NCBI GenBank assembly: GCA_002212985.1
Contig: NBMY01000055.1
Span: forward strand, 1 to 43,822
DNA: 43,822 bases
DNA from: Sphingobacteriales bacterium TSM_CSS
Lineage (GTDB): Bacteria; Bacteroidota; Bacteroidia; Chitinophagales; UBA2359
Direction: 5' to 3'
How positions within the stretch are numbered: the first letter of the stretch is position 1; every line of letters starts with the position of its first letter. The position numbers and the translations under genes are program-made. Below are positions 1 to 8,194 of this stretch, piece by piece. Under the pieces are notes generated by a model. That model worked only from the letters and a program-made list of their open reading frames with translations. It did not search any database and was not told the DNA's origin.

Positions 1-68
1 ATAAATATTTTAATCAAAAAGTTAAATTTTTAACATAGTAATTAAGCTTTTATTTAGATTTCAATCTT

Positions 69-126
69 TTTGATAAATCTATTAAACATGTTAATAGATT
101 TATTAAAAATTTGATAAATTTATTGT
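69..126. repeat. AT-rich repeat cluster, operator-like
   Basis: A 13-bp perfect inverted repeat (ATAAATCTATTAA at 73-85, loop ACATG, TTAATAGATTTAT at 91-103) is followed by a near-direct copy of its left arm, TTTGATAAATTTATT, at 110-124. The motif TTTGATAAATYTATT is thus present twice forward and once inverted within 60 bp. Such an arrangement could be a regulator-binding site or just low-complexity DNA. No gene was found next to it inside the window. Confidence 0.4.
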
Positions 127-411
127 AAGTTGAACCCTACTGCTTAACCAACGCAACTTTTTTAAACTTGTGCGGGGGTTTTGGGTAAGTTGCCGCAGCA
201 AAAAGGTGCAAAACCGGCCATTGTAGTTTGAGCCGGGTACTGCATTTATTGCTAAACCATGCTTTTTTTGTATTTGCCAATGCTTATTTACTCCAAGGGG
301 GAGCTTTTATTTGGGGCGTAGATGGTATGTAATAAAAAAACCGGCTAAAAACCCGCTTATTTAGTCTCTTTTGGGCTAAAACTTAATGAGTAATAAGTAG
401 CGGCGCTTCTT

Positions 412-607
412 AGAGGCTGTACAAAAAGTATGTGCGGCTAATTTTGGGGCTAATGTTTTCTTTTTTATTGCTTTTTGTTTTGCGTGTTTTTGGGGATAAG
501 ATATTATTTTAACCGGAAAGTTCGCAATGCTTTTCGCAAAGCTCGCAAAGGAAGTAGCGCTTATCTTCAAGTGAATAGGTACTAATTTCATTTTCCGTAC
601 AACTTCT
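412..607. mobile_element. MITE-like dispersed repeat, copy A
   Basis: A 196-bp non-coding unit that recurs at 40177-40364 in the same orientation. Its ends form imperfect 19-bp terminal inverted repeats: AGAGGCTGTACAAAAAGTA at 412-430, and at 589-607 the reverse complement of AGAAGTTGTACGGAAAATG. The core has spaced CGCAAAG words. No transposase is encoded. The structure fits a non-autonomous miniature element. I found no clear target-site duplication. Confidence 0.6.
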
Positions 608-902
608 TATACCGCCAAACTGCAAAATGGTAACCGGTACAACGCTACTGTTGTTTGTAAACACTTTATGAACATTTAACCTCTTTGAGGTTGAGGTTTT
701 TGGGTTGATTTGTTCCGCATGTTGCACATACGGCTATTTATATTTGACACTTTCAGCGTCTTGGTGGTTTTCGGGTAAGGATAAATTACAGCATAAGGTT
801 CGGGTAACAATATGAAGCACATATTGTTATGAATGGTGGCGCTGCCCATAAGGAACAATTTACATTTTACCGCCCGAAATGATGTAGATTGTTATTAACC
901 CG

Positions 903-2708
903 TTATCTTCGGTAAATGGCGGTATGGTAGGCGCGTTCGTAATAGCGGTAGAGGTTTTTCCAGTCAAATTCTGCCGATACGTTTTCGGCCAGGTTGCGCT
1001 GGTATATGCGCTCTCGGCGCGATTTTTGTACAAAGGTAAACATTTTATAGGCAAGGTCGTTGGCAGCCTCGTCGAAACGGCGGTTTTGGCGTTGCACTAC
1101 ATAAATGCCCTTGTTGGCGTAGTCTTCGATATTTTTCATTACATAGTCGCCAAATCCGGCCAGGTCGCTGGTAACGGCGGGCACACCGCTTGCAATAGAT
1201 TCTAAAGGCGTGTAGCCCCAGGGTTCGTAGTAGCTGGGGAAAATGCCCAAATGGCAGCCCCGCACAAACTGGGTATAATCCATACCAAACAAGGGGCTGG
1301 TAGATGTGATAAAATCGGGGTGATACACAATTTTGACCCGGTCTTCGGGTTTGTTGTACATGCCCGATTTTCTGATGAACTGAATAATCGGGTCGCCGCT
1401 GTCGTTTATAAGGTTATGCGTTACAACAATGGGCAGTTGTTCGGTTTTCCAGGCCTGCACGGTGCGGCGCAGGCGCAGGCGCCAGTACTCATCAATAAAA
1501 TCATTGAGCGCGGGCAGCTTTTGGTTAGAACCGGCTGCTACTTCATAAAACATGCGTTCTCCTACTTGCTGCTGTATGGCAATGCAGGTTTGGCGTATTT
1601 CTTCAAGGAGCGCTCTTGACTGAAGGGCAATAGGGTTAATGGTGTGGTAGGATTGTTTGGTTACAATAAACATAATCACCGTTTTATTTACCCGATACCG
1701 CTGCATCAAGTAGTTGAGGCGGCTAAGGGCTTCGAGGGTAAGGTCGTAGCCTTTGTTTACGTATTCAAACCTGCCCGATGTAAAGAAATAGAGTGTTTCG
1801 TTGAGGTCAAATTTGTAATTGTGGAAAAAATGTCCCATTACAAACTGGTTAATTTTATCTTTATACTCTTTGTGCAACACCTGAAATTCGTGCAGGGCTT
1901 CGTAGCGCACAATGTTTAGCCCGTTTGGGGTAATCATATCGGGTTTTCGGCCAAGGAAATAGAGGCATTCGCGGCCGGTAACATCGCTTACGGTGGTAAA
2001 AGCATCGCACATAAGGGCGGCCATCCGTTCAATGGTGGCGGCGGCTTCCACGCCAAATCTGCCTGCTTCGCGCTGCCAGTTGTAGAGGGGCAGGTTTTGG
2101 TAAAAATGAGTATCGCCGCCGCAGAGGTAGCGCCCCAGTTGGGTAGCGTGGGTGGTAAACACAATTTTTACAGGCATATTCATTCGCCTTATATCGGGAA
2201 TGGGGGTTGCGGCCATCCACTCGTGGAAATGCGCCAGTATGGGTTGTGATTGGGTATCGGTTTGCATAACCAGCCGTTTAAGAAATTCGGTAACCAAATA
2301 CCCGAAAGCCACTACGCCGTTTACCAGTTCGCTGTTTTCGGGCAGTGGAATCTGGTGTGCTTTCCAAAAATCGTAGCGTATTTTTTGCAACATGCCGCCA
2401 ATTTGTTGCAGGCTAAACAATACTACTTTTGGGCGGCCGGTTATAAGCCAGTTGCCGTAAAATACTTCGTAACCGGCTTGCCGCATATTTAACACTGCCT
2501 TTCCTATGGGATTTTCGTAATCTGTGGTGGGTTCAAATTCTGCCATGGCATTGTTGCGCATATAAGGGCCCAGCAATACATAGCGTTGCCCCCATTTATC
2601 AACTGCGGCGGGCGCTTTGCTGCGCAAAACGGTATAGATGCCTCCTACCTGATTGCATACTTCCCATGCTATTTCGGCAAGAATTGGTAATTGGTTGTTG
2701 ATGTTCAT
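903..2708 (-). CDS. GT3-family glycogen synthase (eukaryote-type)
   Basis: A 601-residue protein that reads along its full length like animal and fungal glycogen synthase (GT3, UDP-glucose-using) rather than bacterial GlgA (GT5). Landmarks are the N-terminal donor loop VGGIYTV (21-27), AHFHEW (159-164), TTHATQLGRYL (185-195), TPNGLN (260-265), and PSYYEPWGYTPLE (491-503) with the E-x7-E pair E495/E503. The C-terminal SRRERIYQRN helix (563-572) matches the arginine-rich helix that binds glucose-6-phosphate in the eukaryotic enzymes, although only part of the cluster is present. GT3 synthases are known in Bacteroidota. It lies 66 nt downstream of the GH1 gene on the same strand and is probably cotranscribed with it. 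The role is alpha-1,4-glucan storage in the cytoplasm. Confidence 0.92.
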   Translation of the reverse strand: MNINNQLPILAEIAWEVCNQVGGIYTVLRSKAPAAVDKWGQRYVLLGPYMRNNAMAEFEPTTDYENPIGKAVLNMRQAGYEVFYGNWLITGRPKVVLFSLQQIGGMLQKIRYDFWKAHQIPLPENSELVNGVVAFGYLVTEFLKRLVMQTDTQSQPILAHFHEWMAATPIPDIRRMNMPVKIVFTTHATQLGRYLCGGDTHFYQNLPLYNWQREAGRFGVEAAATIERMAALMCDAFTTVSDVTGRECLYFLGRKPDMITPNGLNIVRYEALHEFQVLHKEYKDKINQFVMGHFFHNYKFDLNETLYFFTSGRFEYVNKGYDLTLEALSRLNYLMQRYRVNKTVIMFIVTKQSYHTINPIALQSRALLEEIRQTCIAIQQQVGERMFYEVAAGSNQKLPALNDFIDEYWRLRLRRTVQAWKTEQLPIVVTHNLINDSGDPIIQFIRKSGMYNKPEDRVKIVYHPDFITSTSPLFGMDYTQFVRGCHLGIFPSYYEPWGYTPLESIASGVPAVTSDLAGFGDYVMKNIEDYANKGIYVVQRQNRRFDEAANDLAYKMFTFVQKSRRERIYQRNLAENVSAEFDWKNLYRYYERAYHTAIYRR

Positions 2709-2774
2709 AATTTTTTAAAATATGCCGAAGCCGTTTGTGGGTTTGTTAATGTATATAAACGTTCAAATTCAAGG

Positions 2775-3971
2775 TTATGCTTCATGGGGTATCCCGTTGT
2801 TTTGTACGACTGTACGGTAAAATTCGCCACATTTTTTCATGGTTCTTTTACCGGTTTCAAAATCAACCTGCACCAACCCGAAACGGTAGGTTGGGCCAAG
2901 GTTCCACTCAAAATTATCTATGGTACTCCAATGAAAGTAGCCTTTTAAATCAACACCTTCCTGTATGCACTGGTGCAAAAGGGTTAAATAGTCTTTAATA
3001 CTGGCAATGCGCACATCAGAATTTTCGGTACAAATACCGCTTTCGGTAATAAACATCGGTTTTCCGTATCTTTTATGGTATCGGAGAATGCTTTCCTTCA
3101 TGCCCATTGGGTAATATTCCCACATTTTATCGTGTGGCAACCCCATTTTATCTAATTTGCCGGGAGCATCTACTTCGCTTATTGGAAAAGGGTTGAGGCG
3201 TATTTTTGCATAATAACTCATACCCCAATAGTCGCAGCCGTCAATAAAGTGGTCGGCTACGTACTCCATAAACACTTTATCGGCCAATTTTGCCGGCAGC
3301 CGGCCAAGTATGTTTTCGGGGGCAAAAATAACGGCATTTTTTGAAATACCTACCGGCACATTGGGGTATGCGGCTTTAATAAGCGGCACGCTAAGCCTAT
3401 GCGCACGGCTCATGTTTTTGAGCGCTCTGTAAAAACCGGTTAAACTTTTTTTAAAGGGCGGAAACCCTCCTTGTAAGCGGCTGTTAAACAAATATACGGC
3501 CGGTTCGTTAAAAGTGTTCCAGTTGTTGACCAAATCGCCAAAGTTATCAACCATTTGCTGCACATAATCCAAAAACATGGGTACGGTGTTTTGGTTTTCC
3601 CAGGAGCCTTCGCGCACAAACCACAGGGGGTTGGTAAAATGGTGCAGCACCATCATAATATAGGTATTGCGGGCTTTAAGTTTGGCAATAAAAGAGCGGT
3701 ACTCTGCCACTACCTGTTTGTCAAATTTGGCAAAGGGTTCGGGTTGCAGGCGCCACCAGGCTACACTCATGCGGTAGGCATTGCCTAAGGTGGTTATGTA
3801 GCCAACATCTTCGTCGCGGTGCAGTTCATGGTCTGAAGTTCGGTTAAAAACGTGGCCGTCTTTTGACTTAACGTTCAGCCAGTCGTGGTTATATGCGGTT
3901 TCAATTTGTGCGGCTGCGGTAGAAGTGCCCCAAATAAATCCGGGCGGGAAGGTGATGATATTTGCGCTCAT
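2775..3971 (-). CDS. Glycoside hydrolase family 1 (beta-glucosidase-like)
   Basis: A 398-residue GH1 protein, somewhat shorter than the usual 440-460. It begins with the family opening FPPGFIWGTSTAAAQIE (8-24). The acid/base glutamate is E156 in NTFNEP and the nucleophile is E310 in ITESG, a variant of the common ITENG. The aglycone/glucose platform DNFEW (352-356) and RFGL (363-366) are present. No signal peptide is seen, so it is probably cytoplasmic. The first gene of a two-gene unit with glycogen synthase, it has its own promoter just upstream. The substrate cannot be read from sequence: a beta-glucosidase is the default, but pairing with a glucan synthase could mean another glucoside. 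The start is ATG, about 20 nt after the promoter. Confidence 0.88.
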   Translation of the reverse strand: MSANIITFPPGFIWGTSTAAAQIETAYNHDWLNVKSKDGHVFNRTSDHELHRDEDVGYITTLGNAYRMSVAWWRLQPEPFAKFDKQVVAEYRSFIAKLKARNTYIMMVLHHFTNPLWFVREGSWENQNTVPMFLDYVQQMVDNFGDLVNNWNTFNEPAVYLFNSRLQGGFPPFKKSLTGFYRALKNMSRAHRLSVPLIKAAYPNVPVGISKNAVIFAPENILGRLPAKLADKVFMEYVADHFIDGCDYWGMSYYAKIRLNPFPISEVDAPGKLDKMGLPHDKMWEYYPMGMKESILRYHKRYGKPMFITESGICTENSDVRIASIKDYLTLLHQCIQEGVDLKGYFHWSTIDNFEWNLGPTYRFGLVQVDFETGKRTMKKCGEFYRTVVQNNGIPHEA

Positions 3972-3993
3972 TTGTCCGGTTTGTTTATGCGCT

Positions 3994-4023
3994 CAAATAT
4001 AAGCAGCCCTGTTCAGAAACAAA
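3994..4023 (-). promoter_or_regulatory. Bacteroidota promoter of the GH1/glycogen synthase operon
   Basis: On the minus strand, TTTTG at the -33 position is followed after 18 nt by TATATTTG, a full match to the -7 consensus TAnnTTTG. It sits about 23 nt before the GH1 ATG at 3971. Confidence 0.7.
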
Positions 4024-4082
4024 ATAAAAACGGGTGCATTTTGGCAGTTTGTGCAATTCTGCCGTGCTTACCGGCAATTTAC

Positions 4083-4122
4083 CATAAAAAATAACCCCGC
4101 CTGTGTTAACAGGCAGGGTTAT
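4083..4122 (-). terminator. Rho-independent terminator after the RRM gene
   Basis: A 14-bp stem with one mismatch (4091-4104 with 4109-4122, loop GTTA) is followed on the minus strand by a T-rich tract (TTATTTTTTAT). It starts about 30 nt beyond the RRM stop. Confidence 0.8.
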
Positions 4123-4152
4123 TGTTAGCTTCAGCGATATATAGCAGATGAA

Positions 4153-4506
4153 TTAATCTCTGTCGTAACGCTTGCGGTTGTCATCGCGGAAACGGTTGTT
4201 GTCGCGCGGTTTGAAACCACCGCCGCCACCGCCGCCGCCAAAGCTACCCCTGTTGGGGCGTTGTTCACGATCACGGGCTTCGTTTACACGCAACGGGCGG
4301 TCTTCCAACAATGCACCGTTTAATTCATTGATGGCTTTTTGACCATCTTCGTTGTTTGCCATTTCTACAAAACCAAAACCTTTTGAGCGGTTGGTTTCAC
4401 GGTCAACAATGACTTTTACCGACGTTACTTCGCCGTATTCCTGAAATACTTCGCGCAAATCCTCTTCGGTAATACCGTAGTCTAAATTTCCTACATAAAG
4501 ATTCAT
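4153..4506 (-). CDS. Small RRM RNA-binding protein with Gly-rich tail
   Basis: A 117-residue protein starting at ATG 4506. A longer reading from a TTG three codons upstream (4515) is less likely. It has a single RRM with RNP2 LYVGNL and RNP1 KGFGFVEM, then a Gly9 tract and an Arg/Asp-rich tail (FKPRDNNRFRDDNRKRYDRD). This is the layout of the abundant Bacteroidota and cyanobacterial RRM proteins thought to act as post-transcriptional regulators or cold-stress RNA chaperones. More than 200 bp of AT-rich DNA precedes the start, so an RNA leader is possible. A strong terminator follows. Target RNAs are unknown. Confidence 0.9.
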   Translation of the reverse strand: MNLYVGNLDYGITEEDLREVFQEYGEVTSVKVIVDRETNRSKGFGFVEMANNEDGQKAINELNGALLEDRPLRVNEARDREQRPNRGSFGGGGGGGGFKPRDNNRFRDDNRKRYDRD

Positions 4507-4710
4507 ACTGGACAAAAAAAATTAAAAAAGTGAAAAAAAGGAACCGATTTAAAAAACCAATGATAACTCAACTAATAAAAACAAACTCAACGCACACGCT
4601 TGTTGTCCAAGTATCAAACCAATTGTGTAGTATTAATTGAAAAAAACCATTAGCGTAATTATGCCGTAAAATTAAGCATTGTTTTTAATAAAAACAAATA
4701 AAGTTGCTTT

Positions 4711-4753
4711 TTTTTAAAAAAAAACTTCGCCGCATATTTTGCAGCGAAGTTTT
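4711..4753 (-). terminator. Terminator of the tRNA-Val array
   Basis: A stem of 13 bp (AAAACTTCGCYGC arms at 4721-4733 and 4741-4753, one wobble, 7-nt loop) is followed on the minus strand by an unbroken T run (4712-4724 region). It begins 8 nt after the last tRNA. Confidence 0.8.
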
Positions 4754-4760
4754 GAGGGTG

Positions 4761-4835
4761 TGGGCGATACTAGATTCGAACTAGTGACCCCCTGCTTGTA
4801 AGGCAGGTGCTCTGAACCAGCTGAGCTAATCGCCC
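4761..4835 (-). tRNA. tRNA-Val(TAC), copy 3 of 3
   Basis: A 75-nt cloverleaf on the minus strand. The acceptor GGGCGAT pairs with ATCGCCC, the D stem is GCTC/GAGC, the anticodon arm is CCTGC-CTTACAA-GCAGG with anticodon TAC (reads GUA and other GUN codons), and the T arm is ACTAG-TTCGAAT-CTAGT. The discriminator is A. CCA is not encoded. Last in transcription order, just before the terminator. Confidence 0.97.
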
Positions 4836-4888
4836 GTTTGCAATGTTTGTTAAAACGCAAAAAATAAACAATAAGTTTCAAAAAAAAG

Positions 4889-4963
4889 TGGGCGATACTA
4901 GATTCGAACTAGTGACCCCCTGCTTGTAAGGCAGGTGCTCTGAACCAGCTGAGCTAATCGCCC
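4889..4963 (-). tRNA. tRNA-Val(TAC), copy 2 of 3
   Basis: Base-for-base identical to the flanking copies, with the same anticodon TAC and no encoded CCA. A 53-nt spacer separates it from each neighbour, and the two spacers are also identical. Confidence 0.97.
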
Positions 4964-5016
4964 GTTTGCAATGTTTGTTAAAACGCAAAAAATAAACAAT
5001 AAGTTTCAAAAAAAAG

Positions 5017-5091
5017 TGGGCGATACTAGATTCGAACTAGTGACCCCCTGCTTGTAAGGCAGGTGCTCTGAACCAGCTGAGCTAATCGCCC
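5017..5091 (-). tRNA. tRNA-Val(TAC), copy 1 of 3 (promoter-proximal)
   Basis: The first tRNA of the array, identical to the other two. Its 5' end lies about 15 nt after a strong promoter, so the primary transcript would have a very short leader. Confidence 0.97.
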
Positions 5092-5105
5092 GTTTAAAAG
5101 CGGGG

Positions 5106-5136
5106 CAAAGATAGGTTAACTAATTGTATTTGCAAA
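5106..5136 (-). promoter_or_regulatory. Promoter of the tRNA-Val array
   Basis: The minus strand reads TTTG, then 19 nt, then TATCTTTG. This matches the Bacteroidota -33/-7 consensus exactly and sits 15 nt before the first tRNA. Confidence 0.85.
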
Positions 5137-5202
5137 TCTTTTTAAAAAAATAGTCACTTTTTTTTTGCCTCTGTTGCGGGCATGAGGCAACGCTGTTTGC
5201 AA

Positions 5203-5322
5203 TTATAGTTTTGACTTAATAAAGAACAAGATAAACAGCCACACTAACCCCTTTATGAGGAAGAATAAAAAGCCGGCAATGCCAAGCCCTTTGAGGTAGG
5301 TTTTTAATTTTTCAAGGTTCAT
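5203..5322 (-). CDS. 39-residue single-pass membrane protein
   Basis: The credible product starts at the internal ATG 5322 and is 39 residues. It has a basic start (MNLEKLKTYLKGLGIAG), a hydrophobic span FLFFLIKGLVWLFILFF and a KSKL end. Very similar short proteins, of the form K-YLK-LG-GFLFFLIKGL-W, are widespread in Bacteroidota and are often left unannotated or mislabelled. The frame continues upstream to 5403, but that part has low-complexity, unconvincing sequence. Function unknown; it presumably sits in the inner membrane. It stands alone between the tRNA array and the divergent AsmA-like gene. Confidence 0.7.
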   Translation of the reverse strand: MNLEKLKTYLKGLGIAGFLFFLIKGLVWLFILFFIKSKL

Positions 5323-5470
5323 TGCACAAACAGGGTAACAGGTTGCAGCAGGGTTTTTGTATATAACCATTAGTAAGGGCAACTTGTTTAGTCGGCTTGC
5401 CAAAGCTACTTGCCCCTATGTTTGCTTACTGTAAAAGTGGTAATGGGGTAAATGCCGCAGCTGTTACTAC

Positions 5471-5497
5471 TTTGTTTGCATTGGGTTTGTATATTTG
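5471..5497 (+). promoter_or_regulatory. Probable promoter of the AsmA-like gene
   Basis: TATATTTG at 5490-5497 matches the -7 consensus. TTTG at 5471-5474 is 15 nt upstream, which is shorter than usual. Because it lies inside the longest open frame, it favours the downstream start at 5587. Confidence 0.45.
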
Positions 5498-5586
5498 CCT
5501 TTGCTTTGAGGGGCACAGGGGTAATGCCTTATTTCTGCCCCTTAATTTCTTGTATTGCCAAAACGCTGTTTGCCATTGCTGCCCGT

Positions 5587-8142
5587 ATGATGAAACGCTT
5601 TTTAACCATATTGCTGTTTGTATTGTTGCTGCTGGCTATTGCCCTTGTTGCCATTCCATTATTTTTTGAGCAGCAAGCAGAAAACCTGTTTATAAAAAAG
5701 GTAAACAGTTATGTTAGCACACAATTGCTGATAAAAGACGAAATAACATTGTCGTTGTTTCGCAATTTTCCGAATGCCTCGCTTACCCTTAACTCGGTAG
5801 AATTGCGGGAGAGTTTACCCAACAGTCAGCGGAACTTGCTGGAGGCAAAGCGGCTTACCTTTGTTTTTGGCTGGGCCGATATTTTCAGGGAGCGGTATGT
5901 GGTAAAACGGTTAATCATAGAAAACGGCAAGCTCAACCTTCGGGCTTTTGCCGATGGTAAAACCAATTACGAAGTATTTGCCAATAACAGCAAACAACCC
6001 GATGAACAGGTTTCGCTACAGCTGAAACAGGTTGATTTACACGAAATTTCGGTTAATTACCTACACGAACTGTACCGGCAGGAGGCCGCTTTTGTCTTGC
6101 ACTCCGGCAATTTTTCGGGTAATTTCGGAAGCACACGGTACAAAATGCTGCTCGATGCCGACTTGCAGGTGCAATATTGCTACCTGTACAACAACAATTA
6201 TTTGCCCGATAAAAAGGCTGTACTGCATTTGGATACCGATATTGATTTTGATAAAAACCTGTACACGTTTGGTAAAAGTACCCTGCAGGTTGCCGGCAAC
6301 CAATTTGATATGGAGGGTAAAGTGCAGTTTTTAGAAAAAATATCAGATATTGACCTGCGGATTAATGGGGTAAATTTGGGCGCCACCGATATGTTAACCA
6401 TGTTGCCCGCCAATTCTTTGCCCGAAAGCGTCAAAAAGCTGAAAAGCAGCGGCGTTATGGCGTTTAGCGCACAGGTGAAAGGTCTGTACTCCGATGCCCA
6501 ACTGCCCGGCATTACCATACAGTTTAACCTTGACAACGGCAGCCTTCAACACCCCGATTGGAGCTTGCCCATGAAAAACCTGCAACTGAAAGGTAATTTT
6601 ACCAACGGCTACGCCAAAACACGCGCTACATCGGAACTAATTGTTGACAACCTGAGTTTTGTGGTCAATAACCAATCAGTGCAGGCAAAACTGAAACTGA
6701 ACAATTTAGATGCGCCAATAGCCGACGGAAAACTCAACGGAACTTTTGACCTTTCCGCCCTCCAAAAAATAGCCCGTCAATATAAAATAGATAATCTTTC
6801 GGGGCAGATGGTGTTTGATAATGTGGCGGTAATGGGAAGCATACAGGATATATACAACGCCCTGGCGGTTATATATCCAACCATTACCGGCAACATTAAA
6901 ACGCAAAACATTTCCTGCCTTTACCACGGAAAACCCATTGAACAGATAAACCTGAACCTGCTGCTCAACGGGCAACATGCCGAACTGCAACAATTTAACC
7001 TGAAAGCCGGAAACTCTGACCTTGCCGCCCAAGGGCAACTCATTAATTTTATGCCCCTGCTGTTTCAGGCAATGGGTAAAGATACCATACAACTGTCGCA
7101 GCCGGTAAATATTAACCTGCAACTTACCTCGCAACTGCTCGATATAGCCGATTTGATACAATACCTTGGAACCGAACCGGCAGATACCGTAAACACCCAA
7201 CAGCAAAACCTTGAAATTACCGCACAAAGCCAGCATTATGCCATTGGCGCTGTTCAACTAAACTTTCAAAAGGTTATGCGCAACAAACTGGAAATGAACA
7301 ATTTGCAGGGGCAAATTATTTTTGACGACAACGACTTTGTTATTCAGCAGCTAACCCTGCAACTGCTTGACGGAACGGCCGAACTGCGAGGTAATTTTTC
7401 GGTAGATAAAAACCGCAACCTTACGCTTAAAACCTTTATATCGGGCAACCACCTCAACATGCAGCAGTTTTTGTCAGATACCGAAAACTTTGGGCAAAAC
7501 CTGCTTACCGATAAAAACCTGAAAGGAAACCTGAGCGCAAAAGCCTACATAACCGCCCCGTTTAATGCTAAACTGCAATTAAATGAGCAGGCGTTTAAAC
7601 TCATTGCCGACCTTGCCATTGATAACGGGCAACTTCTAGATTTTGAACCCATGACCGCCTTGTCGTCTTTTGTAAAACTGTCTGAACTGAAGGACGTAAA
7701 ATTTGCCCGCCTCGAAAACCAGATAGAGATAAGCAACCGCAAAATACGCATTCCGGCCATGTACATACAATCTAATGTGGCGCGTTTTACCCTTTCCGGC
7801 ATCCACACCTTAGATAACCGCCTGTTGTATTACGTAAAACTCAATTTGCTCGACCTTCTCACCGGAAAATTTAAAAAGAAAAATACCACCCTAACGCCCG
7901 ATTCAAACCCTAACGGCGGCATTAACCTGTACCTTACCATGAGCGGCCCCACCAATAACCCCCATATTGAGTACATGAAACGCAAAAAGGTGAAAAAACA
8001 GTTTGCTAAAGATGCACAACGCCCAAAAACCGATCTTGAGAAAATATTGGAGCAGGAATTTAGTTTAAACAGAAGTCTTTTTTCCGATTCGCTCGATGTG
8101 GAGACAGTGAATTGGGCAGATACCAGCGCCATTAAGCGGTAA
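5587..8142 (+). CDS. AsmA-family protein
   Basis: An 851-residue protein from ATG 5587 (a second ATG follows at 5590). The frame is open back to 5452, but the extra 45 residues look non-coding and contain the promoter. A basic start (MMKRFLTI) is followed by one N-terminal hydrophobic span (LLFVLLLLAIALVAIPLFF), then a long periplasmic region rich in alternating strands, and an AsmA-type C-terminal part (about 690-790, with LIADLAIDNGQLLDFEPM and a TMSGPTNNPHIEYMKRK end). AsmA/TamB-like proteins form beta-groove bridges thought to carry lipids or to assist outer-membrane assembly. It stands alone on the plus strand, 52 bp before the histidine kinase. Cargo unknown. Confidence 0.85.
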   Translation: MMKRFLTILLFVLLLLAIALVAIPLFFEQQAENLFIKKVNSYVSTQLLIKDEITLSLFRNFPNASLTLNSVELRESLPNSQRNLLEAKRLTFVFGWADIFRERYVVKRLIIENGKLNLRAFADGKTNYEVFANNSKQPDEQVSLQLKQVDLHEISVNYLHELYRQEAAFVLHSGNFSGNFGSTRYKMLLDADLQVQYCYLYNNNYLPDKKAVLHLDTDIDFDKNLYTFGKSTLQVAGNQFDMEGKVQFLEKISDIDLRINGVNLGATDMLTMLPANSLPESVKKLKSSGVMAFSAQVKGLYSDAQLPGITIQFNLDNGSLQHPDWSLPMKNLQLKGNFTNGYAKTRATSELIVDNLSFVVNNQSVQAKLKLNNLDAPIADGKLNGTFDLSALQKIARQYKIDNLSGQMVFDNVAVMGSIQDIYNALAVIYPTITGNIKTQNISCLYHGKPIEQINLNLLLNGQHAELQQFNLKAGNSDLAAQGQLINFMPLLFQAMGKDTIQLSQPVNINLQLTSQLLDIADLIQYLGTEPADTVNTQQQNLEITAQSQHYAIGAVQLNFQKVMRNKLEMNNLQGQIIFDDNDFVIQQLTLQLLDGTAELRGNFSVDKNRNLTLKTFISGNHLNMQQFLSDTENFGQNLLTDKNLKGNLSAKAYITAPFNAKLQLNEQAFKLIADLAIDNGQLLDFEPMTALSSFVKLSELKDVKFARLENQIEISNRKIRIPAMYIQSNVARFTLSGIHTLDNRLLYYVKLNLLDLLTGKFKKKNTTLTPDSNPNGGINLYLTMSGPTNNPHIEYMKRKKVKKQFAKDAQRPKTDLEKILEQEFSLNRSLFSDSLDVETVNWADTSAIKR

Positions 8143-8169
8143 ACCCCGCGCATAAAGGGTTATCTTTTA

Positions 8170-8177
8170 TACCTTTG
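8170..8177 (+). promoter_or_regulatory. -7 element TACCTTTG before the histidine kinase
   Basis: This matches TAnnTTTG and ends 17 nt before the ATG at 8195. No good -33 TTG was found at the usual distance, so this is tentative. Confidence 0.35.
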
Positions 8178-8194
8178 CAGATAATGTATAAACC

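Larger units (their letters stand above)
1..902. other. Left-edge region without a convincing gene
   Basis: I see no open frame here with a recognisable protein or a credible start. The first 130 bases are extremely AT-rich and carry short direct and inverted repeats (listed separately). A MITE-like repeat occupies 412-607. Small hairpins occur at 678-692 (AACCTC-ttt-GAGGTT) and 805-829 (TAACAATATG-aagca-CATATTGTTA). The second lies about 75 nt beyond the glycogen synthase stop on the minus strand and has no U tract, so it is a weak terminator candidate at best. Confidence 0.5.
4761..5091 (-). repeat. Perfect 128-bp tandem repeat carrying tRNA-Val
   Basis: The unit is one tRNA (75 nt) plus a 53-nt spacer. 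It occurs twice in full and a third time as the tRNA alone. I could find no difference between units, including in the AT-rich spacers. That points to recent duplication or ongoing gene conversion. Confidence 0.95.

Noticed and set aside
376..858. Short open frames in the left-edge region
   Set aside because: The 60-72-codon frames overlap the MITE-like repeat and show no motif or start context.
4761..5091. CRISPR-like array
   Set aside because: Repeats of 75 nt with 53-nt spacers are tRNA genes, and the spacers are identical to each other.
5452..5586. N-terminal extension of the AsmA-like protein
   Set aside because: It contains a promoter match and a Cys-rich, unconvincing sequence; ATG 5587 gives a proper basic start and membrane span.
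6706..7257. 183-codon open frame antisense to the AsmA-like gene
   Set aside because: No motif, and it lies inside a clear coding gene.
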